From an uncultured Ruminococcus sp. (GTDB taxonomy: Bacteria > Bacillota > Clostridia > Oscillospirales > Acutalibacteraceae), in assembly GCA_902777275.1 (NCBI GenBank), contig CACYTI010000016.1, positions 1 to 64,000 of the forward strand: a stretch of DNA of 64,000 bases, read 5' to 3'. Shown piece after piece: positions 25,449 to 38,098 of this stretch. Numbering within the stretch: position 1 is the stretch's first letter; each line of letters begins with the position of its first letter. The translations under genes and the position numbers were made by a program. The notes beneath the pieces were generated by a model. That model was given only the letters and a program-made list of their open reading frames with translations, was not told where the DNA came from and did no database searches.

Positions 25449-28400
25449 ATGGTTAATGTCAAACCCGTAAAGCTTGGCAACACCGAGAGAATGAGCTTCG
25501 GTAAAATTGATGAAGTCATTGATATGCCGAATCTCATTGAGGTGCAGAAGGAATCCTACCGCTGGTTCCTTGAGGAAGGTCTTAAGGAAGTATTCAAGGA
25601 TGTTTCGGGAATCACCGATTATCAGGACAACCTTGTGCTTGACTTCATCGACTATAACCTCGATGTTGACCGCCCCAACTACAGCGTAATTGAATGTAAG
25701 GTCAGAGACGCGACCTATTCCGCCGCGCTGCGCGTGACCGCCCGCCTGCTGAATAAATCTACGGGCGAAATTAAAGAGAGCAACGTCTTTATGGGTGATT
25801 TTCCGCTGATGACTCCGAGCGGCACCTTTGTAATCAACGGCGCCGAGCGCGTTATCGTTTCGCAGCTCGTTCGTTCGCCGGGCGTTTACTATAAAATGGA
25901 TCACGACAAAACCGGTAAGGAGCTTTATTCGACCACCGTTATCCCCAACAGAGGCGCGTGGCTGGAATATGAAACCGATGTTAACGACGTTTTCTATGTG
26001 CGCATCGACAAAAACCGCAAGCTCCCCGTAACCTCCTTTATCCGCGCCCTCGGAATGGGCAGCGACGCCGAGATACTTGACTTCTTCGGCGACGACGAGC
26101 GCGTTAAAGCCACCATTGAAAAGGATCAGGCTCACAACATTGAGGAAGGTCTTATCGAGGTTTATAAAAAGCTTCGTCCCTCCGAGCCTCCCACGGTGGA
26201 CAGCGCCCAAACTCACATCAATAACCTGTTTTTCGACCCCAACCGCTACGATATGTCGCGCGTCGGAAGATATAAGTACAATAAAAAGTTAGGAATCGCC
26301 AACCGTCTTGAGGGCAGAGTGCTCACCGAGCCCGTAGCCAACCCCCGCACCGGCGAGGTAATGGCGCTGCGCGATGAAAAAGTCAGCAAGGACAAGGCTC
26401 TTGAAATCGAAAACGCCGGCGTTAAGGTCGTTTACGTAAAGGGCAACGACGATTCCGTTGTAAAGGTCATCTCCAACAACATGGTAGACATTTCAAAGTA
26501 TGTTGACTTTGACGCGGAGGCTGAGTGCGGTATCCGCGAAAACGTCTGCTTTGAACTTTTATGCGAGATACTTGACTCTGCTCAGAACGAGGAAGAGCTT
26601 AAGGATATGCTGCGCGATAACGCAGACGAGCTTGTTCCAAATCATATCACGGTAGATGACATCTTTGCAACGATCAACTATCTCAACTGCGTCGCTCACG
26701 GCGTCGGTAACACCGACGATATAGATAACCTGGGCAACAGACGTATCCGCTGCGTCGGCGAGCTGCTTCAGAATCAGTTCCGCATCGGCTTTTCAAGACT
26801 TGAACGCGTCGTCCGCGAGAGAATGACAACTCAGTCGCAGGATATGGACAGCCTTTCGCCCAATTCGCTTATTAATATCCGCCCCGTGACCGCGGCTATA
26901 AAGGAGTTCTTCGGCTCCTCTCCGCTGTCGCAGTTTATGGATCAGACAAACCCGCTCGCCGAGCTTACTCACAAGCGCCGTCTGTCGGCTCTCGGTCCCG
27001 GAGGTCTGTCACGTGACCGCGCGGGATTTGAGGTTCGCGACGTTCACTACACCCACTACGGCCGTATGTGTCCTATCGAGACCCCCGAAGGTCCCAACAT
27101 CGGTCTTATCTCATATTTGGCGAGCTTTGCCAAAATAAACAAGTACGGCTTTATCGAGGCTCCCTTCCGTAAAATCGACAAGGAAACAGGCATTGTAACC
27201 GATGAGGTCGTTTACATGACCGCCGACGTCGAGGATAACTACTATGTCGCTCAGGCTAATGAGCCGCTCGACGAAAACGGCAGATTCGTTCACAGCAGAG
27301 TCGTAGGACGTTACCGTGACGAATTCGTGGAGCTTCGCGCTTCAAAGTTCGACTACATGGACGTATCTCCTAAAATGGTTGTGTCCGTGGCTACCGCTAT
27401 GATCCCCTTCCTTGAAAACGACGACGCAAACCGCGCGCTCATGGGCGCTAACATGCAGCGTCAGGCTGTTCCGCTTTTGCAGTCGCAGGCTCCTATCGTC
27501 GGCACCGGAATGGAATACAAGGCGGGCACCGACTCGGGCGTGTGCATTATAGCCGAGGGCGACGGAATTGTTATGAGCGTTGATGCCCGCAGCATCCGCG
27601 TTCAGTATGACAACGGCAGCGTAAAGGACTATGAGGTAATCAAGTTCCTGCGCTCCAACCAGGGCACCTGCTTCAATCAGAAGCCAATTGTTTCACGCGG
27701 TCAGCGCGTGAAGAAGGGTGAGGTTTTGGCTGACGGTCCCGCAACCGAGAACGGCGAAATAGCTCTCGGCAAAAATGCTCTCATAGGCTTTATGACCTGG
27801 GAGGGCTACAACTACGAGGACGCCGTTCTGCTCAACGAAAAAATCGTTCGCGACGATGTTTACACATCTATCCATATTGAAGAATACGACACCGAGGCGA
27901 GGGATACAAAGCTCGGTCCCGAGGAAATAACCCGCGACATTCCGAACGTGGGCGAAGATATGCTCAAATATCTTGACGAGGACGGAATTATCCAGATAGG
28001 CTCCGAGGTCAAGGCGGGCGATATCCTTGTGGGCAAGGTAACTCCCAAGGGCGAAACAGAGCTTACCGCCGAGGAACGCCTTCTCCGCGCGATTTTCGGT
28101 GAAAAGGCGAGAGAGGTGCGCGACACCTCGCTGCGAGTTCCCCACGGCGAACAGGGTACTGTTGTAGATGTAAAAGTATTCACACGCGCCGAAAGCAGAA
28201 ACGAGCTGCAGCCGGGCGTAAACAAGGTTGTCCGCGTTTATCTTGCGCTGAAGCGCAAAATCAGCGTCGGCGACAAAATGGCGGGACGCCACGGCAACAA
28301 GGGTGTTGTTTCCAGAATACTGCCTGTTGAGGATATGCCCTTCCTTCCCGACGGCACTCCGCTCGATATCGTACTTAACCCGCTGGGCGTACCTTCGCGT

Positions 28401-29168
28401 ATGAACATCGGTCAGGTGCTTGAGGTTCACCTTGGCTATGCGGCAAAGGCTCTCGGCTGGAAAATCATGACTCCTGTTTTCGACGGCGCGCACGAGGACG
28501 ACATTTTTGCCGCTCTAAAGGACGCGGGCTACAACGAAAACGGCAAAACAAAGCTTATCGACGGCAGAACGGGCGAGCCGTTTGACAACCCCGTTACCGT
28601 CGGCTATATGTACTATCTAAAGCTGCATCACTTAGTAGATGAAAAGATACACGCAAGAAGCACGGGTCCCTACTCGCTCGTTACCCAGCAGCCCCTGGGC
28701 GGCAAGGCGCAGTTCGGCGGACAGCGCTTCGGAGAAATGGAAGTGTGGGCGCTGGAGGCTTACGGCGCAGCTTACACTCTTCAGGAAATTCTTACCGTTA
28801 AGTCCGACGACGTTGTGGGACGCGTTAAGACATATGAAAGCATCGTTAAGGGTCAGAACATACCAACTCCGGGAATCCCCGAATCCTTCCGCGTTCTTAT
28901 CAAAGAGCTGCAGTCGCTTTCTCTCGACGTGCGCGTGCTCGACCAGAACGGCGAGGAAATCGACATCAAGCAGAAGTTTGACGAGGATGAAGAGATCATC
29001 GACGCAGCCTCTCCCGATTTTGACGAGGAGAGCATTATGACTTCAATGGACGGCTACACCCTTGACGAGGGCGGCGAGGACAACAATATGTTTGACGACT
29101 CGCTTGCCGATGAGGAATACGACGACGGCTTTGACCTTTTTGACGACATTGGTATAGACGAGCTGTAA
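25449..29168 (+). CDS. rpoB: RNA polymerase beta subunit
   Basis: A 1239-residue catalytic subunit. The rifampicin region reads [20 protein letters not shown] followed by [24 protein letters not shown], which is the susceptible-type sequence. Also present are the [15 protein letters not shown] block, [27 protein letters not shown] with the active-centre lysines, and the C-terminal [21 protein letters not shown] clamp segment. An acidic C-terminal tail of about 50 residues follows. ATG 25449 has AAGGAG 9 bases upstream; the frame is open earlier but without a ribosome site. rpoC follows after 12 bases. Here rpoBC is transcribed on its own, not behind rplKAJL. Confidence 0.98.
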   Translation: MVNVKPVKLGNTERMSFGKIDEVIDMPNLIEVQKESYRWFLEEGLKEVFKDVSGITDYQDNLVLDFIDYNLDVDRPNYSVIECKVRDATYSAALRVTARLLNKSTGEIKESNVFMGDFPLMTPSGTFVINGAERVIVSQLVRSPGVYYKMDHDKTGKELYSTTVIPNRGAWLEYETDVNDVFYVRIDKNRKLPVTSFIRALGMGSDAEILDFFGDDERVKATIEKDQAHNIEEGLIEVYKKLRPSEPPTVDSAQTHINNLFFDPNRYDMSRVGRYKYNKKLGIANRLEGRVLTEPVANPRTGEVMALRDEKVSKDKALEIENAGVKVVYVKGNDDSVVKVISNNMVDISKYVDFDAEAECGIRENVCFELLCEILDSAQNEEELKDMLRDNADELVPNHITVDDIFATINYLNCVAHGVGNTDDIDNLGNRRIRCVGELLQNQFRIGFSRLERVVRERMTTQSQDMDSLSPNSLINIRPVTAAIKEFFGSSPLSQFMDQTNPLAELTHKRRLSALGPGGLSRDRAGFEVRDVHYTHYGRMCPIETPEGPNIGLISYLASFAKINKYGFIEAPFRKIDKETGIVTDEVVYMTADVEDNYYVAQANEPLDENGRFVHSRVVGRYRDEFVELRASKFDYMDVSPKMVVSVATAMIPFLENDDANRALMGANMQRQAVPLLQSQAPIVGTGMEYKAGTDSGVCIIAEGDGIVMSVDARSIRVQYDNGSVKDYEVIKFLRSNQGTCFNQKPIVSRGQRVKKGEVLADGPATENGEIALGKNALIGFMTWEGYNYEDAVLLNEKIVRDDVYTSIHIEEYDTEARDTKLGPEEITRDIPNVGEDMLKYLDEDGIIQIGSEVKAGDILVGKVTPKGETELTAEERLLRAIFGEKAREVRDTSLRVPHGEQGTVVDVKVFTRAESRNELQPGVNKVVRVYLALKRKISVGDKMAGRHGNKGVVSRILPVEDMPFLPDGTPLDIVLNPLGVPSRMNIGQVLEVHLGYAAKALGWKIMTPVFDGAHEDDIFAALKDAGYNENGKTKLIDGRTGEPFDNPVTVGYMYYLKLHHLVDEKIHARSTGPYSLVTQQPLGGKAQFGGQRFGEMEVWALEAYGAAYTLQEILTVKSDDVVGRVKTYESIVKGQNIPTPGIPESFRVLIKELQSLSLDVRVLDQNGEEIDIKQKFDEDEEIIDAASPDFDEESIMTSMDGYTLDEGGEDNNMFDDSLADEEYDDGFDLFDDIGIDEL

Positions 29169-29180
29169 GGAGGAAGGAAT

Positions 29181-32720
<3,540 letters not shown>

Positions 32721-32766
32721 TTTATTTATTTGATTACAAGACCCTCTTTTTAATTTGATTGCGGAA

Positions 32767-32805
32767 GGCGCCTTTGCACAGTATTTGTGCCGGGGCGTCT
32801 TTCGT
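32767..32805 (+). terminator. Possible terminator after rpoC
   Basis: GGCGCC and GCACA pair with TGTGC and GGCGTC around a GTATT loop, followed by TTTCGTATTAT. A modest T run makes it tentative. Confidence 0.5.
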
Positions 32806-32829
32806 ATTATGTTTATCTGTTATTTATAA

Positions 32830-32870
32830 TAAAAAAAGTCCGCCCGGTCTTTCTGTCAAACCGGGCGGTA
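32830..32870 (-). terminator. Terminator of the third dockerin gene
   Basis: CCGCCCGG pairs perfectly with CCGGGCGG; on the minus strand the stem is followed by ACTTTTTTT. It is 7 bases from the dockerin stop codon and may also stop rpoC read-through. Confidence 0.75.
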
Positions 32871-32876
32871 AAAATA

Positions 32877-33917
32877 TTATCCTATTTGAACGTCGTATTC
32901 CGCTAAGTACATTTGCAGGAGTGTTGCGTCGGCTATTGTCACGTTTCCGTTTCCGTCAACGTCGGCGCGGGCAAGCTGTTCATCGTTTAGAAGCTCATAC
33001 TCGGAGGCGTGGCGCTGGATCATAGTGACGTCGCGGACGTCGATTATTCCGTTGCCGTCTACGTCGCCTGTAATATCGGCGGGCAGAACGTTGAAATTAT
33101 ATGTTCCGATGCAGTTGTTGTCGTTTACATAATCAATTTTTTGGTATGAATATCCGGCTCTCACCTTATATGTGCCGGGCTCGGTGGGAGTAAACTCGTC
33201 GGTGAAGGTCATGCCAACGCCGCGGTAATGGAAAACGGAAATTCGAACGGGTTCGCCGTCCTTGCTGATTTCAATGACCGCGCTGTTCGGAATGCTGCCG
33301 TTGTTGATCCACATTTTAATAAATACTTCAATTTTAACCGGTTCGCCAACGTGATATGTGCCGTTCGGATCGGGAGCGTTGACGTTATACACTAAATCTG
33401 ATATCGGCGGCTCCCAGTGCGGCTGAGTAGGCTCGGCTGTTGGCTCGGGATCGTCGGGAGAACCGGGCGACCACCTGCCGACTATCTGCGTATCATCGCC
33501 GGCCGCAAAGCCTGTTACAGTAAAATTCCAATCGCTGTAAGAGCCGTCCGTATATATTTCAGCCGATTTGAAAAGAGCTTTTTCAAGGCTCGGAGCCGTT
33601 TCGCTGTTCGGCATACAAACGAATATTACATATATCGCGATAAAATCGAAATGAACCATATCCGTACCGCCGGCGTCTTTAGTCCATGTACCGGCTTTCC
33701 ACGTGCCGTTTGCAAAATCGCCTTCATCCCAGTAATCCAAAGCGTACCATGTGGTGTTTTCGCGGTAAGCGGGTCCGGGATATAAGCCTACATTTCCGTT
33801 TCCGCCGACCGATTCATCGGGACTGATCACAGCCGACTGAACGGGCAGCATAGCAGTGAAAGTGAGCAAAAGCGCGAATACAAGTATCACGCTTAAAGCT
33901 TTTTTGGTTTTCTTCAT
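32877..33917 (-). CDS. Secreted protein with C-terminal dockerin, function unknown
   Basis: A 346-residue exported protein. A signal peptide (1-29, ending VQSA) is followed by an aromatic-rich N-terminal domain of no family I recognise (about 35-150). A Pro/Thr/Glu linker comes next (DDPEPTAEPTQP). An immunoglobulin-like domain (about 170-275) holds FTDEFTPTEPGTYKVRAGYSY. The dockerin (about 280-346) has calcium loops DVDGNGIIDVRD and DVDGNGNVTIAD and ends AEYDVQIG. It closely resembles the dockerin of the LRR protein at 7.2 kb in QRHxSExExL and DATLLQMYLAEYD, so both should bind the same class of cohesin. GGAGGAG precedes the ATG. Confidence 0.82.
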   Translation of the reverse strand: MKKTKKALSVILVFALLLTFTAMLPVQSAVISPDESVGGNGNVGLYPGPAYRENTTWYALDYWDEGDFANGTWKAGTWTKDAGGTDMVHFDFIAIYVIFVCMPNSETAPSLEKALFKSAEIYTDGSYSDWNFTVTGFAAGDDTQIVGRWSPGSPDDPEPTAEPTQPHWEPPISDLVYNVNAPDPNGTYHVGEPVKIEVFIKMWINNGSIPNSAVIEISKDGEPVRISVFHYRGVGMTFTDEFTPTEPGTYKVRAGYSYQKIDYVNDNNCIGTYNFNVLPADITGDVDGNGIIDVRDVTMIQRHASEYELLNDEQLARADVDGNGNVTIADATLLQMYLAEYDVQIG

Positions 33918-34316
33918 TACATACTCCTCCTCTTTGTAAGAAAAATTTTATATATTCTTACTATAATCATATCACAGTTTTGCCGAATCCGCAAACAAAA
34001 TTTTACACTGATTTTTTATCATTATTGCACATACGCCCATATTAAAAAACAAAATACCGCATACCAAACGGCACACGGCATTTTGTTCGTCTGTAAAAAA
34101 TGAGGGGTACAATTATGAGCCTCTGAGGCGGCTCATATTGAGGAGGGTAGAACAATATACTCGACGGTTGCGGTTCCGTCTTTTTGAGTACGGTTATATT
34201 AAACAACACTAATATGAAAACTACGTGAAATTAAAATGATTTTCCGTTGAAAATTTTATAAATTTATGTGAAAATCGGAATAATATAAAATATATTTTAA
34301 TTTTTTAAATTTTAAA
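33918..34316. other. Intergenic region with hairpins, no gene
   Basis: About 400 AT-rich bases hold the dockerin gene's promoter side and several hairpins: CAAAATACCG/CGGCATTTTG near 34050-34085, GAGCC/GGCTC near 34116-34136, and GACGG/CCGTC with a TTTTT tail near 34161-34178. The last could end a short RNA. No frame with a ribosome site was found. Confidence 0.45.
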
Positions 34317-34330
34317 TGAACAAATGTTTG
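34317..34330 (+). promoter_or_regulatory. LexA operator (SOS box) of lexA
   Basis: TGAACAAATGTTTG fits the Gram-positive SOS consensus GAAC-N4-GTTY with the expected RNRY centre (AAAT). It overlaps the -35 box of the lexA promoter, so binding would block transcription: classical autorepression. Confidence 0.8.
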
Positions 34331-34356
34331 ATTTTTTTAATAATGTGTGTTATAAT
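34328..34356 (+). promoter_or_regulatory. lexA promoter
   Basis: TTGATT and TATAAT with a 17-base spacer and a TGT extension directly before the -10 box. Confidence 0.75.
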
Positions 34357-34386
34357 AATTAAAAGTGTAAAAGGCGGGTGTTGTTT

Positions 34387-34977
34387 ATGAAACCGTTAAG
34401 CAAAAGCCAGCAAAATATAATGCAGTATCTCAAAAAATGTTCAGCCGACGGACGCGTGCCGTCGGTGCGTGAAATCTGCGACGAGGTCGGGCTTAGCTCT
34501 ACCTCTACAGTTCACCATCACCTTAAGGCGCTTGAGGAAAAAGGCTTTATCTCCCGCGAGCACGGCGTAAACCGCTGTATCAGGATCACCGGAGAAGAAA
34601 AAAGCATAAACGTGCCCGTAGTCGGCAGAGTCGCCGCAGGTAATCCCATCGTTGCCGAGCAGAACATCGAATGTTATGTTCATGTTTCGGAGCAGCTTGG
34701 CAGAGGACGCGAGCTGTTCGCGCTTCGCATTCAGGGCGAAAGCATGATAAAGGCGGGAATTTTTGATAACGACATTGTCATAGTGAAACGAACTCCCGTT
34801 GCGGAGAACGGCGAGATAGTTGTCGCGCTGGTTGAGGATTCGGCAACGGTAAAGCGTTTTTACAAAGAAAACGGACATTTCCGGTTACAACCCGAAAACG
34901 ATGCCTTTGAACCGATAATTGTTGACGAGGTGATTTTGCTCGGTAAGGTCATTTCGCTTGTAAGAAACTACGAATAA
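34387..34977 (+). CDS. lexA: SOS response repressor LexA
   Basis: A 196-residue repressor-protease. Residues 1-65 are the winged helix-turn-helix (MKPLSKSQQNIMQYLKK, with recognition helix STSTVHHHLKALEEKG). The C-terminal peptidase S24 domain holds the self-cleavage bond Ala84-Gly85 in RVAAGNP, catalytic Ser119 in QGESMIKAG and Lys156 in ATVKRFYKE. RecA filaments on damaged DNA trigger self-cleavage. GTG 34378 is an alternative start 3 codons earlier, but ATG 34387 sits better behind AAGGCGGG. A second candidate operator lies before the Y-family polymerase at 47.7 kb. Confidence 0.95.
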   Translation: MKPLSKSQQNIMQYLKKCSADGRVPSVREICDEVGLSSTSTVHHHLKALEEKGFISREHGVNRCIRITGEEKSINVPVVGRVAAGNPIVAEQNIECYVHVSEQLGRGRELFALRIQGESMIKAGIFDNDIVIVKRTPVAENGEIVVALVEDSATVKRFYKENGHFRLQPENDAFEPIIVDEVILLGKVISLVRNYE

Positions 34978-34991
34978 AGGACTTTATAATA

Positions 34992-35564
34992 ATGAAGCAA
35001 ATCTGTGTGTTTGGCTCCTCCAGTGAGATAATCGACCGCGTTTATCTTGATACAGCCGAGGAGCTTGGAAAATTCTTGGTACATAAGGGCTGCGGCGTTG
35101 TATACGGCGCGGGAAAATACGGAGTTATGGGCGCTGTTTCGCGCGGAGCGCGGGCGGCAGGCGGTGAGCTTACAGGTGTAAGCCCGACATTTTTCAACGA
35201 GCTTGACGTGCTTACAAGGGATTACGGAAAGCTGATTTTTACCGAATCCATGCGCGAGCGCAAGGCAGTCATGGAAGACCTTGCCGACGCGTTTATTATA
35301 TGTCCCGGCGGTATCGGCACGCTTGAGGAGTTTTTTGAGGTGATCACGCTGAAACAGCTCGGCAGGCACAATAAGCCGATCATAATTTTAAATACTCTCG
35401 GCTTTTATGACCCGATGATAGATATGTTGGATAGATTCGTGACGCAGAATTTTATCTCGGAAAACGTTCATAAGCTCTATTCCATAGCGTCGGATATTGA
35501 CGAGGTTTGGGAGCAGCTTGAAAACTACACTCCCTTCGGCTACAACAAATATGATATAAAATAA
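34992..35564 (+). CDS. LOG-family nucleotide 5'-monophosphate phosphoribohydrolase-like protein
   Basis: A 190-residue Rossmann-fold protein of the TIGR00730/LOG family, often mislabelled lysine decarboxylase. The N-terminus (QICVFGSSSEIIDRVYLDTAEELGKFL) carries the first nucleotide-binding turn. The catalytic signature is ESMRERKAVMEDLADAF with the Arg of the MxxRK type motif, followed by CPGGIGTLEEFFEVIT. Members hydrolyse cytokinin-like or AMP-like nucleotides to free base and ribose phosphate; the bacterial substrate is not certain. It lies 14 bases after lexA on the same strand and may be co-transcribed. An SOS role would be speculation. Confidence 0.85.
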   Translation: MKQICVFGSSSEIIDRVYLDTAEELGKFLVHKGCGVVYGAGKYGVMGAVSRGARAAGGELTGVSPTFFNELDVLTRDYGKLIFTESMRERKAVMEDLADAFIICPGGIGTLEEFFEVITLKQLGRHNKPIIILNTLGFYDPMIDMLDRFVTQNFISENVHKLYSIASDIDEVWEQLENYTPFGYNKYDIK

Positions 35565-35576
35565 CGGGGCTTAAAT

Positions 35577-35747
35577 ATGGATATGTGCGAACAATGCTCG
35601 CATTACGTGACCGATGAGGAATTCGGAGACTACTGCGACATAAATCTTGACGAGGACGAAATGGAAAAGTTCCTCACGCAAAATATTAAAAGCTGCCACT
35701 ATTTCCGGTTGGACGACGAGTACGGCGTAGTAAGAAAACAAAATTAG
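35577..35747 (+). CDS. Small cysteine-containing DUF6472-like protein
   Basis: A 56-residue protein, MDMCEQCSHYVTDEEF at the N-terminus, then an acidic middle DINLDEDEMEKFL and an end DDEYGVVRKQN. The CxxC pair, later Cys residues and length resemble the small DUF6472 proteins of Clostridia, which probably bind a metal through the cysteines. CGGGG lies about 7 bases before the first ATG; a second ATG two codons later is possible. It follows the LOG gene by 12 bases, giving lexA-LOG-DUF6472. Confidence 0.75.
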   Translation: MDMCEQCSHYVTDEEFGDYCDINLDEDEMEKFLTQNIKSCHYFRLDDEYGVVRKQN

Positions 35748-35847
35748 CGAGCGTGACGCTCGACCCAATCCGCGGTCCTTAACATCATAAAAAACCTTCC
35801 TTCAATGCACGCGTTCAGACGCGGGGATTGGAGGAAGAATTTTTTTG
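35748..35847. repeat. Repeat family 2, copy a, with palindromic head
   Basis: GAGCGTGACGCTCGACCC, then ATCCGCGGTCCTTAACATC, then a long hairpin AAAACCTTCCTTCAAT...ATTGGAGGAAGAATTTTTTT. The last part looks like a terminator for the lexA group. Confidence 0.7.
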
Positions 35848-35996
35848 AATGGCGCCGGTGGGCGCTTTTGGCGGCTTTGGACAGTATCGTTTAAAGATAC
35901 CCTTCCATTAGCGCCGCATCGGAACGGGTGCTGTCGGGTAAATATGCTGTTAACCTTGTGCGGGTGTTGAAATTATATGACGTTAACCTTGAACTC

Positions 35997-36113
35997 GTAG
36001 GGGCGCACCGATGTGTGCGCCCGGGGGCGCTGAATCAAACGTTTTATTTCGTATCAACAATCGGACGGAATACAAACGTCGGTGCAAGGGCGAACACACA
36101 GGTTCGCCCCTAC
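35997..36113 (-). repeat. Repeat family 1, copy B
   Basis: Bounded by GTAGGGGCGCACC and GGTTCGCCCCTAC. The inner AATCGGACGGAA is the reverse complement of the phrase in copy A, so it is inserted in the opposite orientation. Confidence 0.8.
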
Positions 36114-36199
36114 AACCCCAAGAAAAAGAACATAATATTCAAAATTAAATATTATAAATTTAATCAATATAAAACGTGTGAACAAAACCCATAAATAAA

Positions 36200-37480
36200 T
36201 CAAAGGTATGAGGCGCGGATTGGGTCAAGCGTCACGCTTGCGACTGATGGCTTTTCACTAACGGCAACGAGCGACGCGGCGACGACTTTTACTGTAATAT
36301 CGGCTTTTGTGCTTCGGTGCAGCGCGTCGGTGACGCTGTATGTAACCTTATAAACTCCGGCGCGGTTCGTGTCTACATGACCTGTAATTTCAAGCTTGCC
36401 CGTGATATCGTTGCCGCAGGTGTCTGTAGCCGTCACGCCGCTTTTGACGTCGAAATCCGTGCCTGTTTTGATTTTGACGTCTTCCGCGCCGTTTATTTGC
36501 GGGGTATTGGAATTGTAGGGATTGTTTTCGTCGTAGTCGGTCGGATCCCAGCCGCAGTCTTCATCTGTTATTTTTATGCCTTCGGGTTTTCCGAGAGGAC
36601 CCGGATTTTCGTTGTCGTATATTACAACTATCGTTCCGATCGGGCAGTACTTGTAAATCCATTTGCAGTCAGCGACCGCCATTCTTATACAGCCCTTTGA
36701 CGCGCATTCTCCGAGCTTGTTGTATTCACCGACCATCAGAGAATCGTTTGTAAGGTCGGTGTAGGGCACGCTGTGGAAAAGGTAGTCGTCGGATATCGCC
36801 CCGGCGTATTGTCCGAATACACCTCCCATGAGCGGATGCCAGCGGGTGTGAAAGTAAATGTTGAATGCTCCCGTAACGGTCGCGCTGTCCAGACCGCAGG
36901 AACAAGCCATGGCACGCACGGGAACGGTGTATTTTCCGTCCTTGTCAAAGGTGTAAGCGGTTACGCAATTCTGCTCGCGGTTTACCATAAGTCGGTAAGG
37001 CAATTTTTTTACAGTCTTATCGCTTTCTTTGTTCTCCTTTTTCAGTTCCAAAAGATTTTTCTTCAAAATATCGTAGTTGGCGGTTATCGCGGTTGTAAAT
37101 GTGCTGACAGGCTCTTTCTCAGGGGCTGCTGTTACCGTCAATTCGCATTCTACCTTGTGTCCGTCGGAAAATTCTGCCGTTATCTTTGCCTTGCCTTTTT
37201 TCAGCGCGTCAACCCTGCCTCCGCTGTCAACTGCTGCTATCATTTCATTGCTGCTTTTCCATTTTGTGAGATACTTTTCCTCATTGCTGTCAATGCCGAT
37301 GACCTTCGCATCTCCTGCGGCGAGGGAAAGGGTGAGTCCGCGGTCGGAAAAGGGAGCCGAATCCGAGGTTGCCGTTTCCTTCTTGGGCGCTGTGCTTTGA
37401 CTGTCTTTTAAAAACATGATTCCGAAAACACCGCACAGCATGACCGACAAACAAACGGTGATTATGCATATCCGCTTCAA
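36200..37480 (-). CDS. L,D-transpeptidase (YkuD) with flanking Ig-like domains
   Basis: A 426-residue envelope enzyme. Residues 7-25 form an uncleaved or lipid-free signal anchor. Residues 50-118 look like a bacterial Ig-like (Big2) domain. The YkuD catalytic domain (about 150-300) holds HSVPY and the nucleophile in GECASKGCIRM, Cys near residue 264. After it come a linker and a DUF5011-like Ig domain (about 335-405). It would crosslink peptidoglycan stem peptides by 3-3 bonds or attach proteins. The last about 18 residues (VASVTLDPIRASYL end) are encoded by a dispersed intergenic repeat, so the original C-terminus has probably been replaced. Confidence 0.87.
   Translation of the reverse strand: MKRICIITVCLSVMLCGVFGIMFLKDSQSTAPKKETATSDSAPFSDRGLTLSLAAGDAKVIGIDSNEEKYLTKWKSSNEMIAAVDSGGRVDALKKGKAKITAEFSDGHKVECELTVTAAPEKEPVSTFTTAITANYDILKKNLLELKKENKESDKTVKKLPYRLMVNREQNCVTAYTFDKDGKYTVPVRAMACSCGLDSATVTGAFNIYFHTRWHPLMGGVFGQYAGAISDDYLFHSVPYTDLTNDSLMVGEYNKLGECASKGCIRMAVADCKWIYKYCPIGTIVVIYDNENPGPLGKPEGIKITDEDCGWDPTDYDENNPYNSNTPQINGAEDVKIKTGTDFDVKSGVTATDTCGNDITGKLEITGHVDTNRAGVYKVTYSVTDALHRSTKADITVKVVAASLVAVSEKPSVASVTLDPIRASYL
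36205..36241 (-). repeat. Palindromic repeat inside the 3' end of the L,D-transpeptidase gene
   Basis: GCGGATTGGGTCAAGCGTC and CGCTTG match, inverted, the GACGCTCGACCCAATCCGCG unit at 35755-35775 and the unit at 50474. It is read through in frame to a TGA (minus strand). Confidence 0.7.
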
Positions 37481-37602
37481 GCTCAGCCCCCCTGTCGATG
37501 ATTATTATTACAAAATCGTTTTATAAATTACAATAATTTAATATTTATTTTATTATATCAATTATTATTTGAAATAGCAAGTGATCAGATAAATTTTTCC
37601 GT

Positions 37603-37956
37603 TTATTTATCCCTCGACTTTGCCGCTATTGCGGCGCAGAACGAGAAAAATATTGCCGCGCCAATTCCCGCTGCCGCTATTTTTATTCCGCCCGTGAGAA
37701 TACCCGCAGCGCCGTCCTCTTTCAGAGACTCCCGCACTCCCTGAGCCATAAGATTACCAAAGCCCGATATCGGCACCGACGCACCCTCCTGAGCAAAGCT
37801 TAAAAGCGGCTGATACAGCCCCAGCGCGCCCAAAATGACTCCGGCAACTACAAACGCGGTCAGGATTCGCGCGGGCGTCAGAGCGGTTTTGTCAATTAAA
37901 ATCTGCCCCGCAACGCAAATGAGTCCACCGATTAAAAAAGCCTTTAACAGTTCCAT
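37603..37956 (-). CDS. spoVAE: Stage V sporulation protein AE-like (SpoVAE/SpoVAEB)
   Basis: A 117-residue membrane protein with three hydrophobic helices. The family phrases are FLIGGLICVAGQILIDKTALTPARIL and GALGLYQPLLSFAQEGASVPISGFG, characteristic of SpoVAEB, a component of the spore dipicolinic-acid channel. GGAGGAATC precedes the ATG. It stands alone: spoVAC and spoVAD, normal operon partners, are not beside it. It therefore either belongs to a scattered sporulation set or is a relic in a non-sporulating lineage. I could not identify a sigma-G type promoter with confidence. Confidence 0.85.
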   Translation of the reverse strand: MELLKAFLIGGLICVAGQILIDKTALTPARILTAFVVAGVILGALGLYQPLLSFAQEGASVPISGFGNLMAQGVRESLKEDGAAGILTGGIKIAAAGIGAAIFFSFCAAIAAKSRDK

Positions 37957-38098
37957 GTTGATTCCTCCTGAAACTATTTTTCCAATTCAAATCAAAATAA
38001 TACATTGCGGCACCAAATATATTTGAGCAATATATGTTGAGTTTTTTATAGAATATCATATAATAATCAACAGCGATCTGCTTCTTTTCAAAAAGGAA

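Noticed and set aside
27693-28493. A 266-codon minus-strand frame opposite rpoB
   Set aside because: Antisense to conserved rpoB motifs, no ribosome site and no family resemblance.
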